From NCBI GenBank assembly GCA_017472115.1, contig JAFUQW010000081.1, positions 1 to 7,284 of the forward strand: a stretch of DNA of 7,284 bases, written 5' to 3'. The notes under the pieces were generated by a model. That model had not been told where the DNA came from, made no database searches, and saw nothing but the letters and a program-made list of their open reading frames with translations. Shown here in pieces: positions 1 through 6,130 of the stretch; the first letter of the stretch is position 1; each line of letters starts with the position of its first letter. The position numbers were made by a program, and so were the translations under genes. Source of the DNA: Bacteroidales bacterium. Lineage in GTDB: Bacteria > Bacteroidota > Bacteroidia > Bacteroidales > UBA932.

Positions 1-1
1 G

Positions 2-946
2 GATGGAGCTGATGCAAAGGTCGGTGACATCATCATCAAGATTCCTCGCGCAATCGGTAAGTCGAACGATATCACCGGAGGTCTTCCACGAGTTACAGAG
101 CTCTTTGAGGCACGTAACCCATCTAACCCTGCGATCGTTTCAGAGATCAACGGTGAGGTCATCATGGGTAAGATCAAGAGAGGTAACAGAGAGATCATCA
201 TCAAGAACAGGTCTGGTCTTGAGAAGCACTACCTTGTGCCTCTTACCAAGCAGATTCTCGTTCAGGAGAATGACTACGTGAAGGCAGGAACAAGACTTTC
301 TGACGGCGCGGTTTCTCCTACAGATATCCTCGGCATCCTCGGTCCTATCAAGGTTCAGGAGTACATCGTCAACGAGATCCAGGAGGTTTACCGTCTCCAG
401 GGTGTGAAGATCAACGACAAGCACTTCGAGATCATTGTCCGTCAGATGATGAGAAAGGTTCAGATCAACGATCCGGGCGATACTGAATTCCTGCCTGAGG
501 AGCTTGTTGACAAGTGGATGTTCATGGACACCAACGACAGGATCTATGGCAAGTACTTTGTCCTGGATCCGGGTGATTCGGAGACTTACTCTGAAGGTGA
601 CATCATCACTGCACGTGAGATGAGGGGTGAAAACTCTTCACTCGAGCGTCAGGGGCTCAAGATGATGGTTCTCCGCGAGGCCAGACCTGCAACAGCGAGC
701 CAGGTTCTCCAGGGTATCACAAGGGCTGCGTTGAAGACAAACAGCTTCATCTCTGCAGCTTCATTCCAGGAGACTACCAAGGTGCTCAGCGAGGCAGCTA
801 TCCGTGGCCGTGTCGATACTCTCGAAGGTCTTAAGGAGAATGTCATCTGCGGACATCCGATCCCTGCAGGTACAGGTCAGAAAGAATTCCAGGAAATCCT
901 TGTCGCTCCTGCAACCGACATGCAGAAGAATCTTGCGGATCTCTAA
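2..946 (+). CDS. rpoC: DNA-directed RNA polymerase subunit beta', C-terminal part (5' end outside window)
   Basis: This is the last 314 residues of the beta' subunit of RNA polymerase, which forms the clamp and most of the active centre of the core enzyme. The frame is open from base 2, so the gene continues to the left of the window. The hallmark [15 protein letters not shown] lies near the start of the visible part, and the conserved stretches [30 protein letters not shown] and the C-terminal block with [32 protein letters not shown] and [18 protein letters not shown] follow in the usual order. The protein ends with a short tail, [10 protein letters not shown]...NLADL, and a TAA stop. A methionine at 164 is internal and is not the start. 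The gene ends 17 bp before a strong terminator, so it is probably last in its operon (an rpoB-rpoC order is usual in bacteria but is not visible here). Nothing looks damaged. Confidence 0.98.
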   Translation, partial: DGADAKVGDIIIKIPRAIGKSNDITGGLPRVTELFEARNPSNPAIVSEINGEVIMGKIKRGNREIIIKNRSGLEKHYLVPLTKQILVQENDYVKAGTRLSDGAVSPTDILGILGPIKVQEYIVNEIQEVYRLQGVKINDKHFEIIVRQMMRKVQINDPGDTEFLPEELVDKWMFMDTNDRIYGKYFVLDPGDSETYSEGDIITAREMRGENSSLERQGLKMMVLREARPATASQVLQGITRAALKTNSFISAASFQETTKVLSEAAIRGRVDTLEGLKENVICGHPIPAGTGQKEFQEILVAPATDMQKNLADL

Positions 947-963
947 CAGATCTCAACATAATC

Positions 964-999
964 AAAGAGAAGCCGACCATCAGGTCGGCTTCTCTTTTT
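964..999 (+). terminator. Rho-independent terminator after rpoC, possibly bidirectional with purA
   Basis: A perfect 15-bp stem, AAAGAGAAGCCGACC (964-978) with its complement at 983-997, encloses a four-base loop ATCA. On the plus strand the stem runs into TTTTT (995-999), partly inside the stem end, giving a classic intrinsic terminator 17 bp after the rpoC stop. On the minus strand the same hairpin is preceded by AAAAA and followed by TTTGATTATG, a weaker T tract, so it could also stop purA transcripts, whose stop codon is about 60 bp away. The second role is inferred. Confidence 0.93.
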
Positions 1000-1016
1000 G
1001 GGGTAATGTTGCCTGC

Positions 1017-1068
1017 TGCGATAATGCGTTTATCGCATCTTGTAAAGTCTCGAATACGTTTATCGCAT
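1017..1068. repeat. Short repeat cluster at the purA 3' end (CGTTTATCGCAT twice, plus one inverted arm)
   Basis: CGTTTATCGCAT occurs at 1027-1038 and again at 1057-1068, exactly 30 bp apart. The right copy contains the purA stop codon (complement of TTA at 1060-1062). An inverted copy of the core, TGCGATAA at 1017-1024, can pair with TTATCGCA at 1030-1037 (8 bp, five-base loop) or with the one at 1060-1067. In the purA transcript this allows two competing hairpins just before the shared terminator. There is no T tract after it, so it is not itself an intrinsic terminator. The function is unknown. Confidence 0.6.
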
Positions 1069-2319
1069 TATTGTAGCATCGCGGTCCGGACCCACTGAGA
1101 TGATCTTGATAGGGACACCGAGGTACTGCTCCATGAAGGCGATGTAGTCACGGAACTCAGCCGGGAGTTCTTCTTCAGTGCGGCAGTGCGTAAGGTCGGT
1201 GTTCCATCCCTTGAACTCTGTATATACAGGCTGGATGTCGGCGTATGTGTCGAAAGGCCACTGGTCAGAAGCCTGTCCGTCAACTATGTATGATGTGCAG
1301 ACCTTGATGGTTTCGAATGTGTCGAGACAGTCTGACTTCATCATGATGAGGTCGGTGACGCCACTGATCATGACTGCATACTTGAGCGCTACAAGGTCGA
1401 GCCAGCCGCATCTGCGCGGACGTCCTGTCACTGCACCGAATTCGTGTCCGATCGCACGGATCTTCTCACCGGTCTCGTCAAAAAGTTCGGTAGGGAACGG
1501 ACCGCTGCCGACACGTGTGCAGTATGCCTTGAAGATGCCATATACATGTCCGATCTTGTGAGGATTCACTCCAAGTCCCACGCATGCACCTGAGCATGAT
1601 GTCGTAGATGAGGTCACGAACGGATATGAACCGTAGTCGATGTCGAGCATCGATCCTTGTGCACCTTCTGCAAGGATGTCATGGTCTTTGAGAAGATTGT
1701 TTACATAATATTCGCAGTCAACCAGTTCGAACTGGCGGAGATACTCGACAGCTGCCATGAATTCTGCATCTTCTGCATGAGGGTCGCACTCGTAGCCCAT
1801 CTGGGTGAGGAGTGTGATATGGCGGTTCTGGAGTTTTGCATATCTGTCAGCGAAGTCCGGTGCAAGGATGTCGCCTACGCGGAGTCCATGACGGCTGATC
1901 TTGTCTGTGTAAGTCGGACCGATACCCTTGAGAGTCGAGCCGATCTTTCCCTTGCCCATCGCAGCTTCATTTGCTGCATCGAGCAGCCTGTGAGTAGGCA
2001 GAATGAGATGAGCCTTCTTTGCGATAACGATGCGCTCAGTCACAGGAATGCCTGTCTTTGCTATGTTCTCGCATTCACCTCTGAATGTGATAGGGTCAAG
2101 AACAACGCCGTTTCCGACGATGTTCTTCGCATCCTTTCTGAAGATACCTGAAGGCACAGACCTGAGCACGAAGCTCTTGCCCTCGAAATGAAGAGAGTGG
2201 CCTGCATTAGGACCGCCCTGAAAACGTGCTACCACAGGATATCTGCTTGCAAGGACATCCACAATTTTTCCTTTTCCTTCGTCGCCCCACTGGAGGCCGA
2301 GTACTACATCAAGTTTCAT
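1060..2319 (-). CDS. purA: Adenylosuccinate synthetase
   Basis: PurA joins IMP and aspartate using GTP to give adenylosuccinate, the first committed step of AMP synthesis, in the cytoplasm. The 419-residue protein is close to the family length (about 430). The N-terminal GTP-binding loop GDEGKGK is at residues 12-18, with the catalytic Asp13 and, in GGPNAGH, His41, both at the E. coli positions. IGSTLKGIGP (126-135), Arg143, EGAQG (218-222) and the signature TGRPRRCGW (298-306) follow. The C-terminus carries the conserved SVGPDRDATI block. The ATG at 2319 places MKLDVVLGLQWGDEGKGK directly at the family start. No Shine-Dalgarno sequence is obvious; the leader is A-rich (ACCAAAAGAACAATATATC), as is common in Bacteroidetes. 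It lies 29 bp after ssb, so the two are probably cotranscribed, and it converges on rpoC. The last codons ATG CGA TAA sit inside a short repeat. Confidence 0.98.
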   Translation of the reverse strand: MKLDVVLGLQWGDEGKGKIVDVLASRYPVVARFQGGPNAGHSLHFEGKSFVLRSVPSGIFRKDAKNIVGNGVVLDPITFRGECENIAKTGIPVTERIVIAKKAHLILPTHRLLDAANEAAMGKGKIGSTLKGIGPTYTDKISRHGLRVGDILAPDFADRYAKLQNRHITLLTQMGYECDPHAEDAEFMAAVEYLRQFELVDCEYYVNNLLKDHDILAEGAQGSMLDIDYGSYPFVTSSTTSCSGACVGLGVNPHKIGHVYGIFKAYCTRVGSGPFPTELFDETGEKIRAIGHEFGAVTGRPRRCGWLDLVALKYAVMISGVTDLIMMKSDCLDTFETIKVCTSYIVDGQASDQWPFDTYADIQPVYTEFKGWNTDLTHCRTEEELPAEFRDYIAFMEQYLGVPIKIISVGPDRDATIMR

Positions 2320-2348
2320 GATGATATATTGTTCTTTTGGTTTCTGTT

Positions 2349-2900
2349 TTAGAATGGAAGATCGTCTTCCGGCATGTCGTCAACTAAATTCTGAGTGGCA
2401 GCCGGCTGCTGTGGCTGTGCCGCAGGCTGTGGGTATGCCGGCTGCTGATAAGCGGACTGAGCTGGCTGCTGATATGGCTGAGCCTGCTGGTAGCCACCCT
2501 GTGCCGGCTGCTGGTAGCCCTGTTGTCCCTGAGGCTGATATCCGCCTTGACCGCCAGGATTGTCAGACTTCTTTCCGAGAAGCTGAAGTGTATCAGCGAT
2601 GATCTCGGTAGTATAGCGTTTGTTGCCGGTCTGGTCATCCCATGACCTTGTGCGTATGCGGCCCTCGATATATAGCTGGGTGCCTTTCCTTACGAATCTT
2701 TCCACCACATCAGCTGTGTTTCTCCAAGCCACGATGTTGTGCCATTCCGTGTTCTCACGAGTTTCACCGTTACGGTCCCTGTACCTCTCGGTTGTGGCCA
2801 ATGTGAATGTCGCCACTTTTGCTCCGTTGTTTCCTTCAAGGTAACGTACTTCAGGGTCACGACCAACGTTACCGATCAGCATTGCTTTGTTTAATGACAT
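2349..2900 (-). CDS. ssb: Single-stranded DNA-binding protein
   Basis: SSB coats single-stranded DNA during replication, recombination and repair and recruits partners through its C-terminal tip. The protein has 183 residues. Residues 1-110 are the OB fold: MSLNKAMLIGNVGRDPEVRY at the start, then VATFTLATTE, TEWHNIVAW, VRKGTQLYIEGRIRTRSW with the usual W52, W59 and W87, and TTEIIADTLQLL. Residues 112-170 are a disordered Gln/Pro/Gly/Tyr linker with repeated YQQPA-like units. The protein ends in the acidic tip DDMPEDDLPF, the conserved partner-binding motif with the terminal Pro-Phe. The ATG at 2900 is at the family start. aroE lies 66 bp upstream and purA 29 bp downstream on the same strand. 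No convincing promoter box was found in the 66-bp gap. Confidence 0.97.
   Translation of the reverse strand: MSLNKAMLIGNVGRDPEVRYLEGNNGAKVATFTLATTERYRDRNGETRENTEWHNIVAWRNTADVVERFVRKGTQLYIEGRIRTRSWDDQTGNKRYTTEIIADTLQLLGKKSDNPGGQGGYQPQGQQGYQQPAQGGYQQAQPYQQPAQSAYQQPAYPQPAAQPQQPAATQNLVDDMPEDDLPF
2391..2567 (-). repeat. ssb: Low-complexity repeat coding for the SSB linker
   Basis: SSB codons 112-170 form a degenerate in-frame repeat of Y-Q-Q-P-A-like units, with tyrosines at residues 120, 128, 136, 142, 150 and 155. On the plus strand it reads as repeated GGCTGCTG(A/G)TA-like blocks. Such linkers are common in bacterial SSB and vary in length between strains. It is part of the gene rather than an inserted element. 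Confidence 0.75.
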
Positions 2901-2966
2901 ATGTTTGTTGTTTTAATGGTTTCTTTCGGGATAGCCCCAAAAACCTTGCAAGTTAATCATAAATTC

Positions 2967-3761
2967 TTATATAACGGCAGACATTTTGGCCAAATCGGGC
3001 TTTTCTCCAGTAAAAATCTCATAACCCGTCAGAGCCTGATAAAGCAGCCATGTCTTTCCCGAAGTATATGTACTCTGCGGATTGGCCTGTTTCATCTTGT
3101 CAATCAGGATATTATCGAATGATGGATTTTTGTAATTGGCTTCGAGTATGAATTTCGGCCTGACCTGTCTGTCGTCCTTTTCAGCAATGCCTCTGAAGTC
3201 ATAGTCTGTGAGTTCTGCCAGCTGCGGGATGGCTGTCGGAATATTGTATATGATGATGTCCGCTTTCCTGAAGCATTCGCAGAAGTCATCCAAAGGCCTT
3301 ATTCCATCGTGATGGAGTGTCCTGTTCATCAGTATAGTGTCGAATCCCAAGCTCCTTGCGGCTTCGGCGGCAGCCTTGCCGGCTCCTCCGAGGCCGACAA
3401 CCAGGGTTGTCGGCCTGCTGTGACTTTCGAATAAAGTCGCAACTGCTTCTTCCAGCCATAGGCGGACTCCGAGATAGTCTGAATTGTATGCTTTTACGCC
3501 TTCCGGGGTCTTGATCAGCAGATTAGTCGCACCTATCCTTTGACATTCTTCCGAAAGAATGTCAGCCTTGCGGAAAGCAAGTTCCTTGAAAGGAGCCGTG
3601 ACGTTGATTCCGTCGTATTCTTGCAGGAAACGTCCGTATGCGTATTCAAAGTCCGATGTTTCTATCAGCTCGTACGGGTATCTGCCGTCATAACCCGCCT
3701 TGAACAGGGCGGGGGAGAGCGAATGCGCTATAGGGTGTCCTATGAGTCCGAATCTTTTCAT
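2967..3761 (-). CDS. aroE: Shikimate dehydrogenase
   Basis: AroE reduces 3-dehydroshikimate to shikimate with NADPH, a step towards chorismate and the aromatic amino acids, in the cytoplasm. The 264 residues match the single-domain family (E. coli about 272). The substrate-binding N-terminal half starts with LIGHPIAHSLSPALF (shikimate-binding Ser14 and Ser16), followed by INVTAPFKE with the catalytic lysine at K59, GATN at 77-80, and YNSDYLGV with the paired aspartate at D95. The nucleotide-binding loop VGLGGAGKAA begins near residue 122 and is followed by an NRT motif (ILMNRT), which contacts the NADP phosphate in the family. The C-terminal block LLYQALTGYEIFTG holds the conserved substrate-contacting glutamine. 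The ATG at 3761 is the only start that keeps the glycine-rich N-terminus intact. It lies between the RNA methyltransferase and ssb and has no functional link to either. Confidence 0.97.
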   Translation of the reverse strand: MKRFGLIGHPIAHSLSPALFKAGYDGRYPYELIETSDFEYAYGRFLQEYDGINVTAPFKELAFRKADILSEECQRIGATNLLIKTPEGVKAYNSDYLGVRLWLEEAVATLFESHSRPTTLVVGLGGAGKAAAEAARSLGFDTILMNRTLHHDGIRPLDDFCECFRKADIIIYNIPTAIPQLAELTDYDFRGIAEKDDRQVRPKFILEANYKNPSFDNILIDKMKQANPQSTYTSGKTWLLYQALTGYEIFTGEKPDLAKMSAVI

Positions 3762-3774
3762 ATATTATAGGTTG

Positions 3775-3860
3775 AACGAGTGCATTTTCTGCCTTTTTTG
3801 CTCTTGGTTCCCTGTTTTTTAGGGGTACCGAGTGCATTTGGGGGCTTTTTTGCACCCGGT
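3775..3860. repeat. Two imperfect 34-bp direct repeats, 52-bp period, between the methyltransferase gene and aroE
   Basis: The copies at 3775-3808 and 3827-3860 share about 26 of 34 positions and start 52 bp apart. Both contain CGAGTGCATTT (3777-3787 and 3829-3839) followed by a CTTTTTTG run. Between the cores lies a further inverted repeat, CTCTTGGTTCCCT (3801-3813) against AGGGGTACCGAG (3821-3832), with mismatches. Read on the minus strand, each copy is an A-run followed by AAATGCACTCG. They fill almost the whole 102-bp gap between the two genes. I do not recognise the family; it may be a genome-wide intergenic repeat or a local duplication. Confidence 0.65.
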
Positions 3861-3863
3861 CAT

Positions 3864-4685
3864 TTATGAGTTGCGCTGGCGTACTGCCTCAAACAGCAGG
3901 ATTGCAGCCGAAACGGAAACATTAAGCGAGTCCAGTCTTCCCAGCATCGGGATCTTGATGTGTGCATCTGCAGCCTTGCGCCAAGCGTCTGTAAGTCCGG
4001 TTGCTTCCGTACCCATCACGATGGCAGAGCCACCCTTCATGTCTGTGTCATAATACCATTCCGAGTCCTGGAGCTGGGCTGTGTATATCTTTATGTTGTT
4101 GTCCTTCAACCATTTGATTGTATCTTCGGATGAGGCTACAGCCACAGGAACGGTAAATATAGCTCCGATGCTTGAGCGGATCAGATTCGGATTGTATATA
4201 TCTGTGAGCGGGTCGCATACGATGACAGCATCGGCTCCGGCGGCATCCGCACTTCTGAGTATCGCACCGAGATTGCCTGGCTTTTCCACAGCCTCAAGCA
4301 CCACCACCAGGGGATTCTCCTTCACCTTCAGCGAATCCAGACTCATGTCCTTGCAGTACAGTTCGGCAATGACACCTTCGGTGCCTCCCCGGTATGCGAC
4401 CTTGTCATAAAGATGCTGGGGAATCTCTATTACGTATGGCAGTCTCTTGCCGTCATGGCTGTTCATCACTGTGCTTTCTATCTCCTGCCTGTCATTCTGA
4501 GATATGATTTCCGGGCAGAAGAACAAGGTAAAGGCTTCATAACCAGCTTCTATGCAGTGGAGCAGTTCGCGTCTTCCCTCTACCACGAACAGCCCCTTCT
4601 TCCTTCTTTCCTTTGATTTCTCCTGCAGAGCAAGCAGATCCTTGATCCTTATATTCTGCGCGGAAGTTATGATGTCGATTTTCAT
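3864..4685 (-). CDS. SpoU/TrmH-family RNA 2'-O-methyltransferase
   Basis: A SAM-dependent enzyme of the SPOUT superfamily, expected to methylate a ribose 2'-OH in rRNA or tRNA. The 273-residue protein has two parts. Residues 1-115 are the RNA-binding substrate domain, with the typical start SAQNIRIKDLLALQ and FVVEGRREL (33-41). Residues 125-273 are the knotted catalytic domain: motif 1 EKPGNLGAILRSADAAGAD (134-152) with N138 and R144, motif 2 NLIRSSIGAIFTVPV (167-181), and motif 3 IVMGTEATGLT (222-232) with E227, then IPMLGRLDSLNVSVSAAILLFE (245-266). The catalytic-type Arg, the SAM-knot glycines and the SLNVSVSAA segment are all present. The domain order fits the RlmB/TrmH-like subgroup annotated as 23S rRNA methyltransferase, but the exact target nucleotide cannot be read from the sequence. 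It starts 111 bp after the gamma-CA gene. Confidence 0.93.
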   Translation of the reverse strand: MKIDIITSAQNIRIKDLLALQEKSKERRKKGLFVVEGRRELLHCIEAGYEAFTLFFCPEIISQNDRQEIESTVMNSHDGKRLPYVIEIPQHLYDKVAYRGGTEGVIAELYCKDMSLDSLKVKENPLVVVLEAVEKPGNLGAILRSADAAGADAVIVCDPLTDIYNPNLIRSSIGAIFTVPVAVASSEDTIKWLKDNNIKIYTAQLQDSEWYYDTDMKGGSAIVMGTEATGLTDAWRKAADAHIKIPMLGRLDSLNVSVSAAILLFEAVRQRNS

Positions 4686-4726
4686 GCCTGTCGCCTATAT
4701 GCTTGTTTACTAATGCTTTATCGATG

Positions 4727-4756
4727 ATTCGCTGCTGCAGAAAGACCGCAGCGAAT
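4727..4756. other. Inverted repeat in the leader of the RNA methyltransferase gene
   Basis: ATTCGCTGC (4727-4735) and GCAGCGAAT (4748-4756) form a perfect 9-bp stem with a 12-base loop, about 40 bp upstream of the methyltransferase start and about 40 bp after the gamma-CA stop. No T tract follows on either strand, so it is not a standard terminator. It could be an RNA-processing or mRNA-stabilising hairpin, or an operator. The role is unknown. Confidence 0.45.
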
Positions 4757-4796
4757 TAAGTGTATGTTGTTGATGGTGAGTGATTTATCTGCCAGC

Positions 4797-5303
4797 CTAT
4801 TCGTACCATGTCTTGTAATGAAGATAATGTTCGGCGTTGGCGTGTGCCTTTTCGCGGACCGCATCAGATCCGTCCTTGATCTTGCGTGCGGGGATGCCTG
4901 CCCAGATGCCGGGCTCAAGCTTCTGATTGGCGGGAACGACAGCTCCTGCGGCTATGATGGTACCGTCCGGAACGATGGTGTTGTCCATGACTATGGCACC
5001 CATTCCGATGATGACATCGTTGCCGATCATGCATCCATGCACATTGGCTCCGTGACCTATGGATACATCATTGCCTATGATGCATTCAGACTGCTTGTAA
5101 GTTGCATGCAGTACGGCATTGTCCTGTATGTTCACCCTGTCGCCGAGTCTGATGGCACCTACATCTCCGCGAAGCACGGCCCCGTACCATATACTGCAGT
5201 CATCACCTATGCTGACCGTTCCTATCAGAGTCGCAGTTTCTGCAAGAAATGCCCTTTCACCGATTACGGGCGTGTCACCGTTGAGTTCCTTTATTATTGC
5301 CAT
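4797..5303 (-). CDS. Gamma-carbonic-anhydrase-like hexapeptide-repeat protein
   Basis: A left-handed beta-helix protein of the gamma-carbonic anhydrase/YrdA/PaaY type, cytoplasmic and usually trimeric. The helix is visible as hexapeptide turns with I/V every six residues, from about residue 11 to 141: TATLIGTVSIGDDCSIWYGAV, RLGDRVNIQDNAVLH, IIGNDVSIGHGANVHG, MIGNDVIIGMGAIV, IAAGAVV. The three zinc-ligand histidines of the family are present at H66 (LHAT), H84 (IGHG) and H89 (NVHG), so metal binding is likely. Many relatives show little or no carbonic anhydrase activity, so the reaction is left open. The frame can be extended to a TTG at 5327, but the ATG at 5303 is preferred: MAIIKELNGDTPVIG is the typical family start, AGGA lies just upstream, and the TTG falls inside the candidate promoter -7 box. 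It gives 168 residues. A long frame on the opposite strand is a shadow. Confidence 0.93.
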   Translation of the reverse strand: MAIIKELNGDTPVIGERAFLAETATLIGTVSIGDDCSIWYGAVLRGDVGAIRLGDRVNIQDNAVLHATYKQSECIIGNDVSIGHGANVHGCMIGNDVIIGMGAIVMDNTIVPDGTIIAAGAVVPANQKLEPGIWAGIPARKIKDGSDAVREKAHANAEHYLHYKTWYE

Positions 5304-5324
5304 TGTCCTGTTCGTATAAACATA

Positions 5325-5355
5325 CAAACTTACATAAAATATTGCTAAATAAAAA
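5325..5355 (-). promoter_or_regulatory. Candidate Bacteroidetes-type promoter for the gamma-CA gene
   Basis: On the minus strand TAAGTTTG (5332-5325) matches the Bacteroidetes -7 consensus TAnnTTTG exactly. Nineteen bases upstream lies TTTT (5355-5352), one base from the -33 TTTG. Transcription would begin near 5319-5318, leaving a short leader before the ATG at 5303. The match is by eye and has not been tested. Confidence 0.55.
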
Positions 5356-5365
5356 GGTAACGATA

Positions 5366-5483
5366 TATATGATTACACTAACTGTTATTCTGATCGTCAG
5401 CGAAGAATCTTTATTTTAAAGATGTATATGTTTACGAAGACTGTCATTCTGAGCGTCAGCGAAGAATCTTTATTGTAAAGATG
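5366..5483. repeat. Tandem duplication, two contiguous 59-bp units
   Basis: 5366-5424 and 5425-5483 abut exactly and agree at about 51 of 59 positions. Both begin TATATG and both contain a TGTYATTCTGA(T/G)CGTCAG-like segment followed by AAGAATCTTTATT and TAAAGATG. Differences cluster in the first 15 bases of the unit and at three later positions. The second unit continues into a full palindrome (next entry), while the first stops after the hairpin tip. This looks like an old local duplication of the left part of a palindromic repeat. Confidence 0.85.
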
Positions 5484-5507
5484 CTTCACTTCGTTCAGCA
5501 TGACAGT
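5440..5507. repeat. REP-like imperfect palindrome (68 nt)
   Basis: The left arm (5440-5472) begins ACTGTCATTCTGAGCG and ends ATCTTTA. The right arm (5476-5507), when reverse-complemented, begins ACTGTCATGCTGAACG and ends ATCTTTA. The arms pair over most of their 32-33 bases around a three-base loop TTG. The arm core (TGTCATTCTGAGCG...GAAGAATCT) resembles intergenic palindromes I recall as multicopy in many Bacteroidetes and related genomes. It lies between the lipoprotein operon terminator and the gamma-CA promoter. No transposase gene is present here. Confidence 0.8.
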
Positions 5508-5550
5508 GAATGGATGATTTCTGAAGTGCAAACAGGTATATCATAACCAA

Positions 5551-5587
5551 TAAAAAAGACTTCCGGTGCAGACATGCATCGGAAGTC
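5551..5587 (-). terminator. Rho-independent terminator of the lipoprotein operon
   Basis: Read on the minus strand, GACTTCCG-A-TGCA, a four-base loop TGTC and TGCA-C-CGGAAGTC form a 13-position stem with one A/C mismatch (stem bases 5558-5570 and 5575-5587), followed by TTTTTTA (5557-5551). It lies about 47 bp after the stop of the second lipoprotein gene, in the right orientation to end that operon. Confidence 0.9.
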
Positions 5588-5606
5588 CTGAATAAAGAAT
5601 GTTTTG

Positions 5607-5630
5607 GGAAGTGGAACTGTATCCACTTTC
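5607..5630 (-). other. Small hairpin just after the second lipoprotein gene
   Basis: AAGTGGA (5609-5615) and TCCACTT (5622-5628) pair perfectly around a six-base loop, and the stem extends two more positions with one mismatch or wobble. It begins four bases after the lipoprotein stop on the minus strand and has no T tract. It may be a 3'-end stabilising structure upstream of the true terminator; the role is inferred only from its position. Confidence 0.4.
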
Positions 5631-5633
5631 TCT

Positions 5634-6107
5634 TTAGCGCACAATCACTACAGGATTATTGCACTCCTTGCCGTTGAGAGTCCAGGTCTGCTTGACATTG
5701 CCGGACATGCTGTTGATCTTGCGACTGTAGTCTATTACGCTGTATTTCTTGTCCGGCCATGAGATGAAGAAACTGTCATCATATTCGTCTCCACCGTCAA
5801 ATTCTCCGAACACGAGCTCCCAGCAGTCAGACATCTTTTCCAGACGGAATCCCTGATATTCGACCGGGCCATATTCCTTTGTTTCAGGGACGGTGATGTT
5901 TGTCTCATCCAGTTCGACGACGATTCCACGGAAAGTGATGGTTGTACCGAGTAGCCATGAGTTGTCGTTTGCCGGGTCGAGAAGGTCCTTGCCCTCACTG
6001 TCCTGCACCTGGATTCTCAGGTTGATCGGGGTATAATCGGTGATTCTGCATGAGTTTGCGGATAAAGCGGTGACCGCAATGATGATGGCTGTTAAAAATC
6101 TTTTCAT
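5634..6107 (-). CDS. Putative lipoprotein of unknown function (157 aa)
   Basis: I do not recognise a named family with certainty. The N-terminus is a lipoprotein signal: KR at 2-3, a hydrophobic core (FLTAIIIAVTAL), and a lipobox-like ANSC with the lipidated cysteine at C20, so export and membrane anchoring are likely. The mature part is about 138 residues, mostly beta-strand in character: an opening INLRIQVQDSEGKDLLDP, a middle SWLLGTTITFRGIVVEL, then EYQGFRLE, CWELVFGEFDGGDEYDDSFFISW and a tail KQTWTLNGKECNNPVVIV. The run of acidic residues near 102-111 could bind a cation. The layout resembles small Bacteroidetes lipoproteins made of one beta-sandwich, but this is impression only. It starts 23 bp after the larger lipoprotein gene and is followed by a terminator, so it is the last gene of a two-gene operon. 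Confidence 0.85.
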   Translation of the reverse strand: MKRFLTAIIIAVTALSANSCRITDYTPINLRIQVQDSEGKDLLDPANDNSWLLGTTITFRGIVVELDETNITVPETKEYGPVEYQGFRLEKMSDCWELVFGEFDGGDEYDDSFFISWPDKKYSVIDYSRKINSMSGNVKQTWTLNGKECNNPVVIVR

Positions 6108-6130
6108 GATGTCTTTATGTTAAGTTATTG

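Noticed and set aside
1657..2151. 164-codon open frame on the plus strand
   Set aside because: Lies wholly within purA in antisense; the purA motifs on the minus strand are unmistakable.
2318..2602. 94-codon plus-strand frame rich in Ala and Pro
   Set aside because: Antisense of the SSB linker repeat; composition follows from the repeat.
2901..2966. Separate promoter for ssb
   Set aside because: No minus-strand TAnnTTTG match was found in the 66-bp gap.
4764..5348. 194-codon open frame on the plus strand, longer than the gene opposite it
   Set aside because: It is antisense to the gamma-CA gene, whose minus-strand frame shows regular hexapeptide turns and three metal-ligand histidines; the plus frame has a cysteine- and aspartate-rich, unstructured composition and is a shadow.
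5366..5507. Repeats considered as a CRISPR array
   Set aside because: Only two units, abutting without unique spacers and containing a palindrome half; no cas genes nearby.
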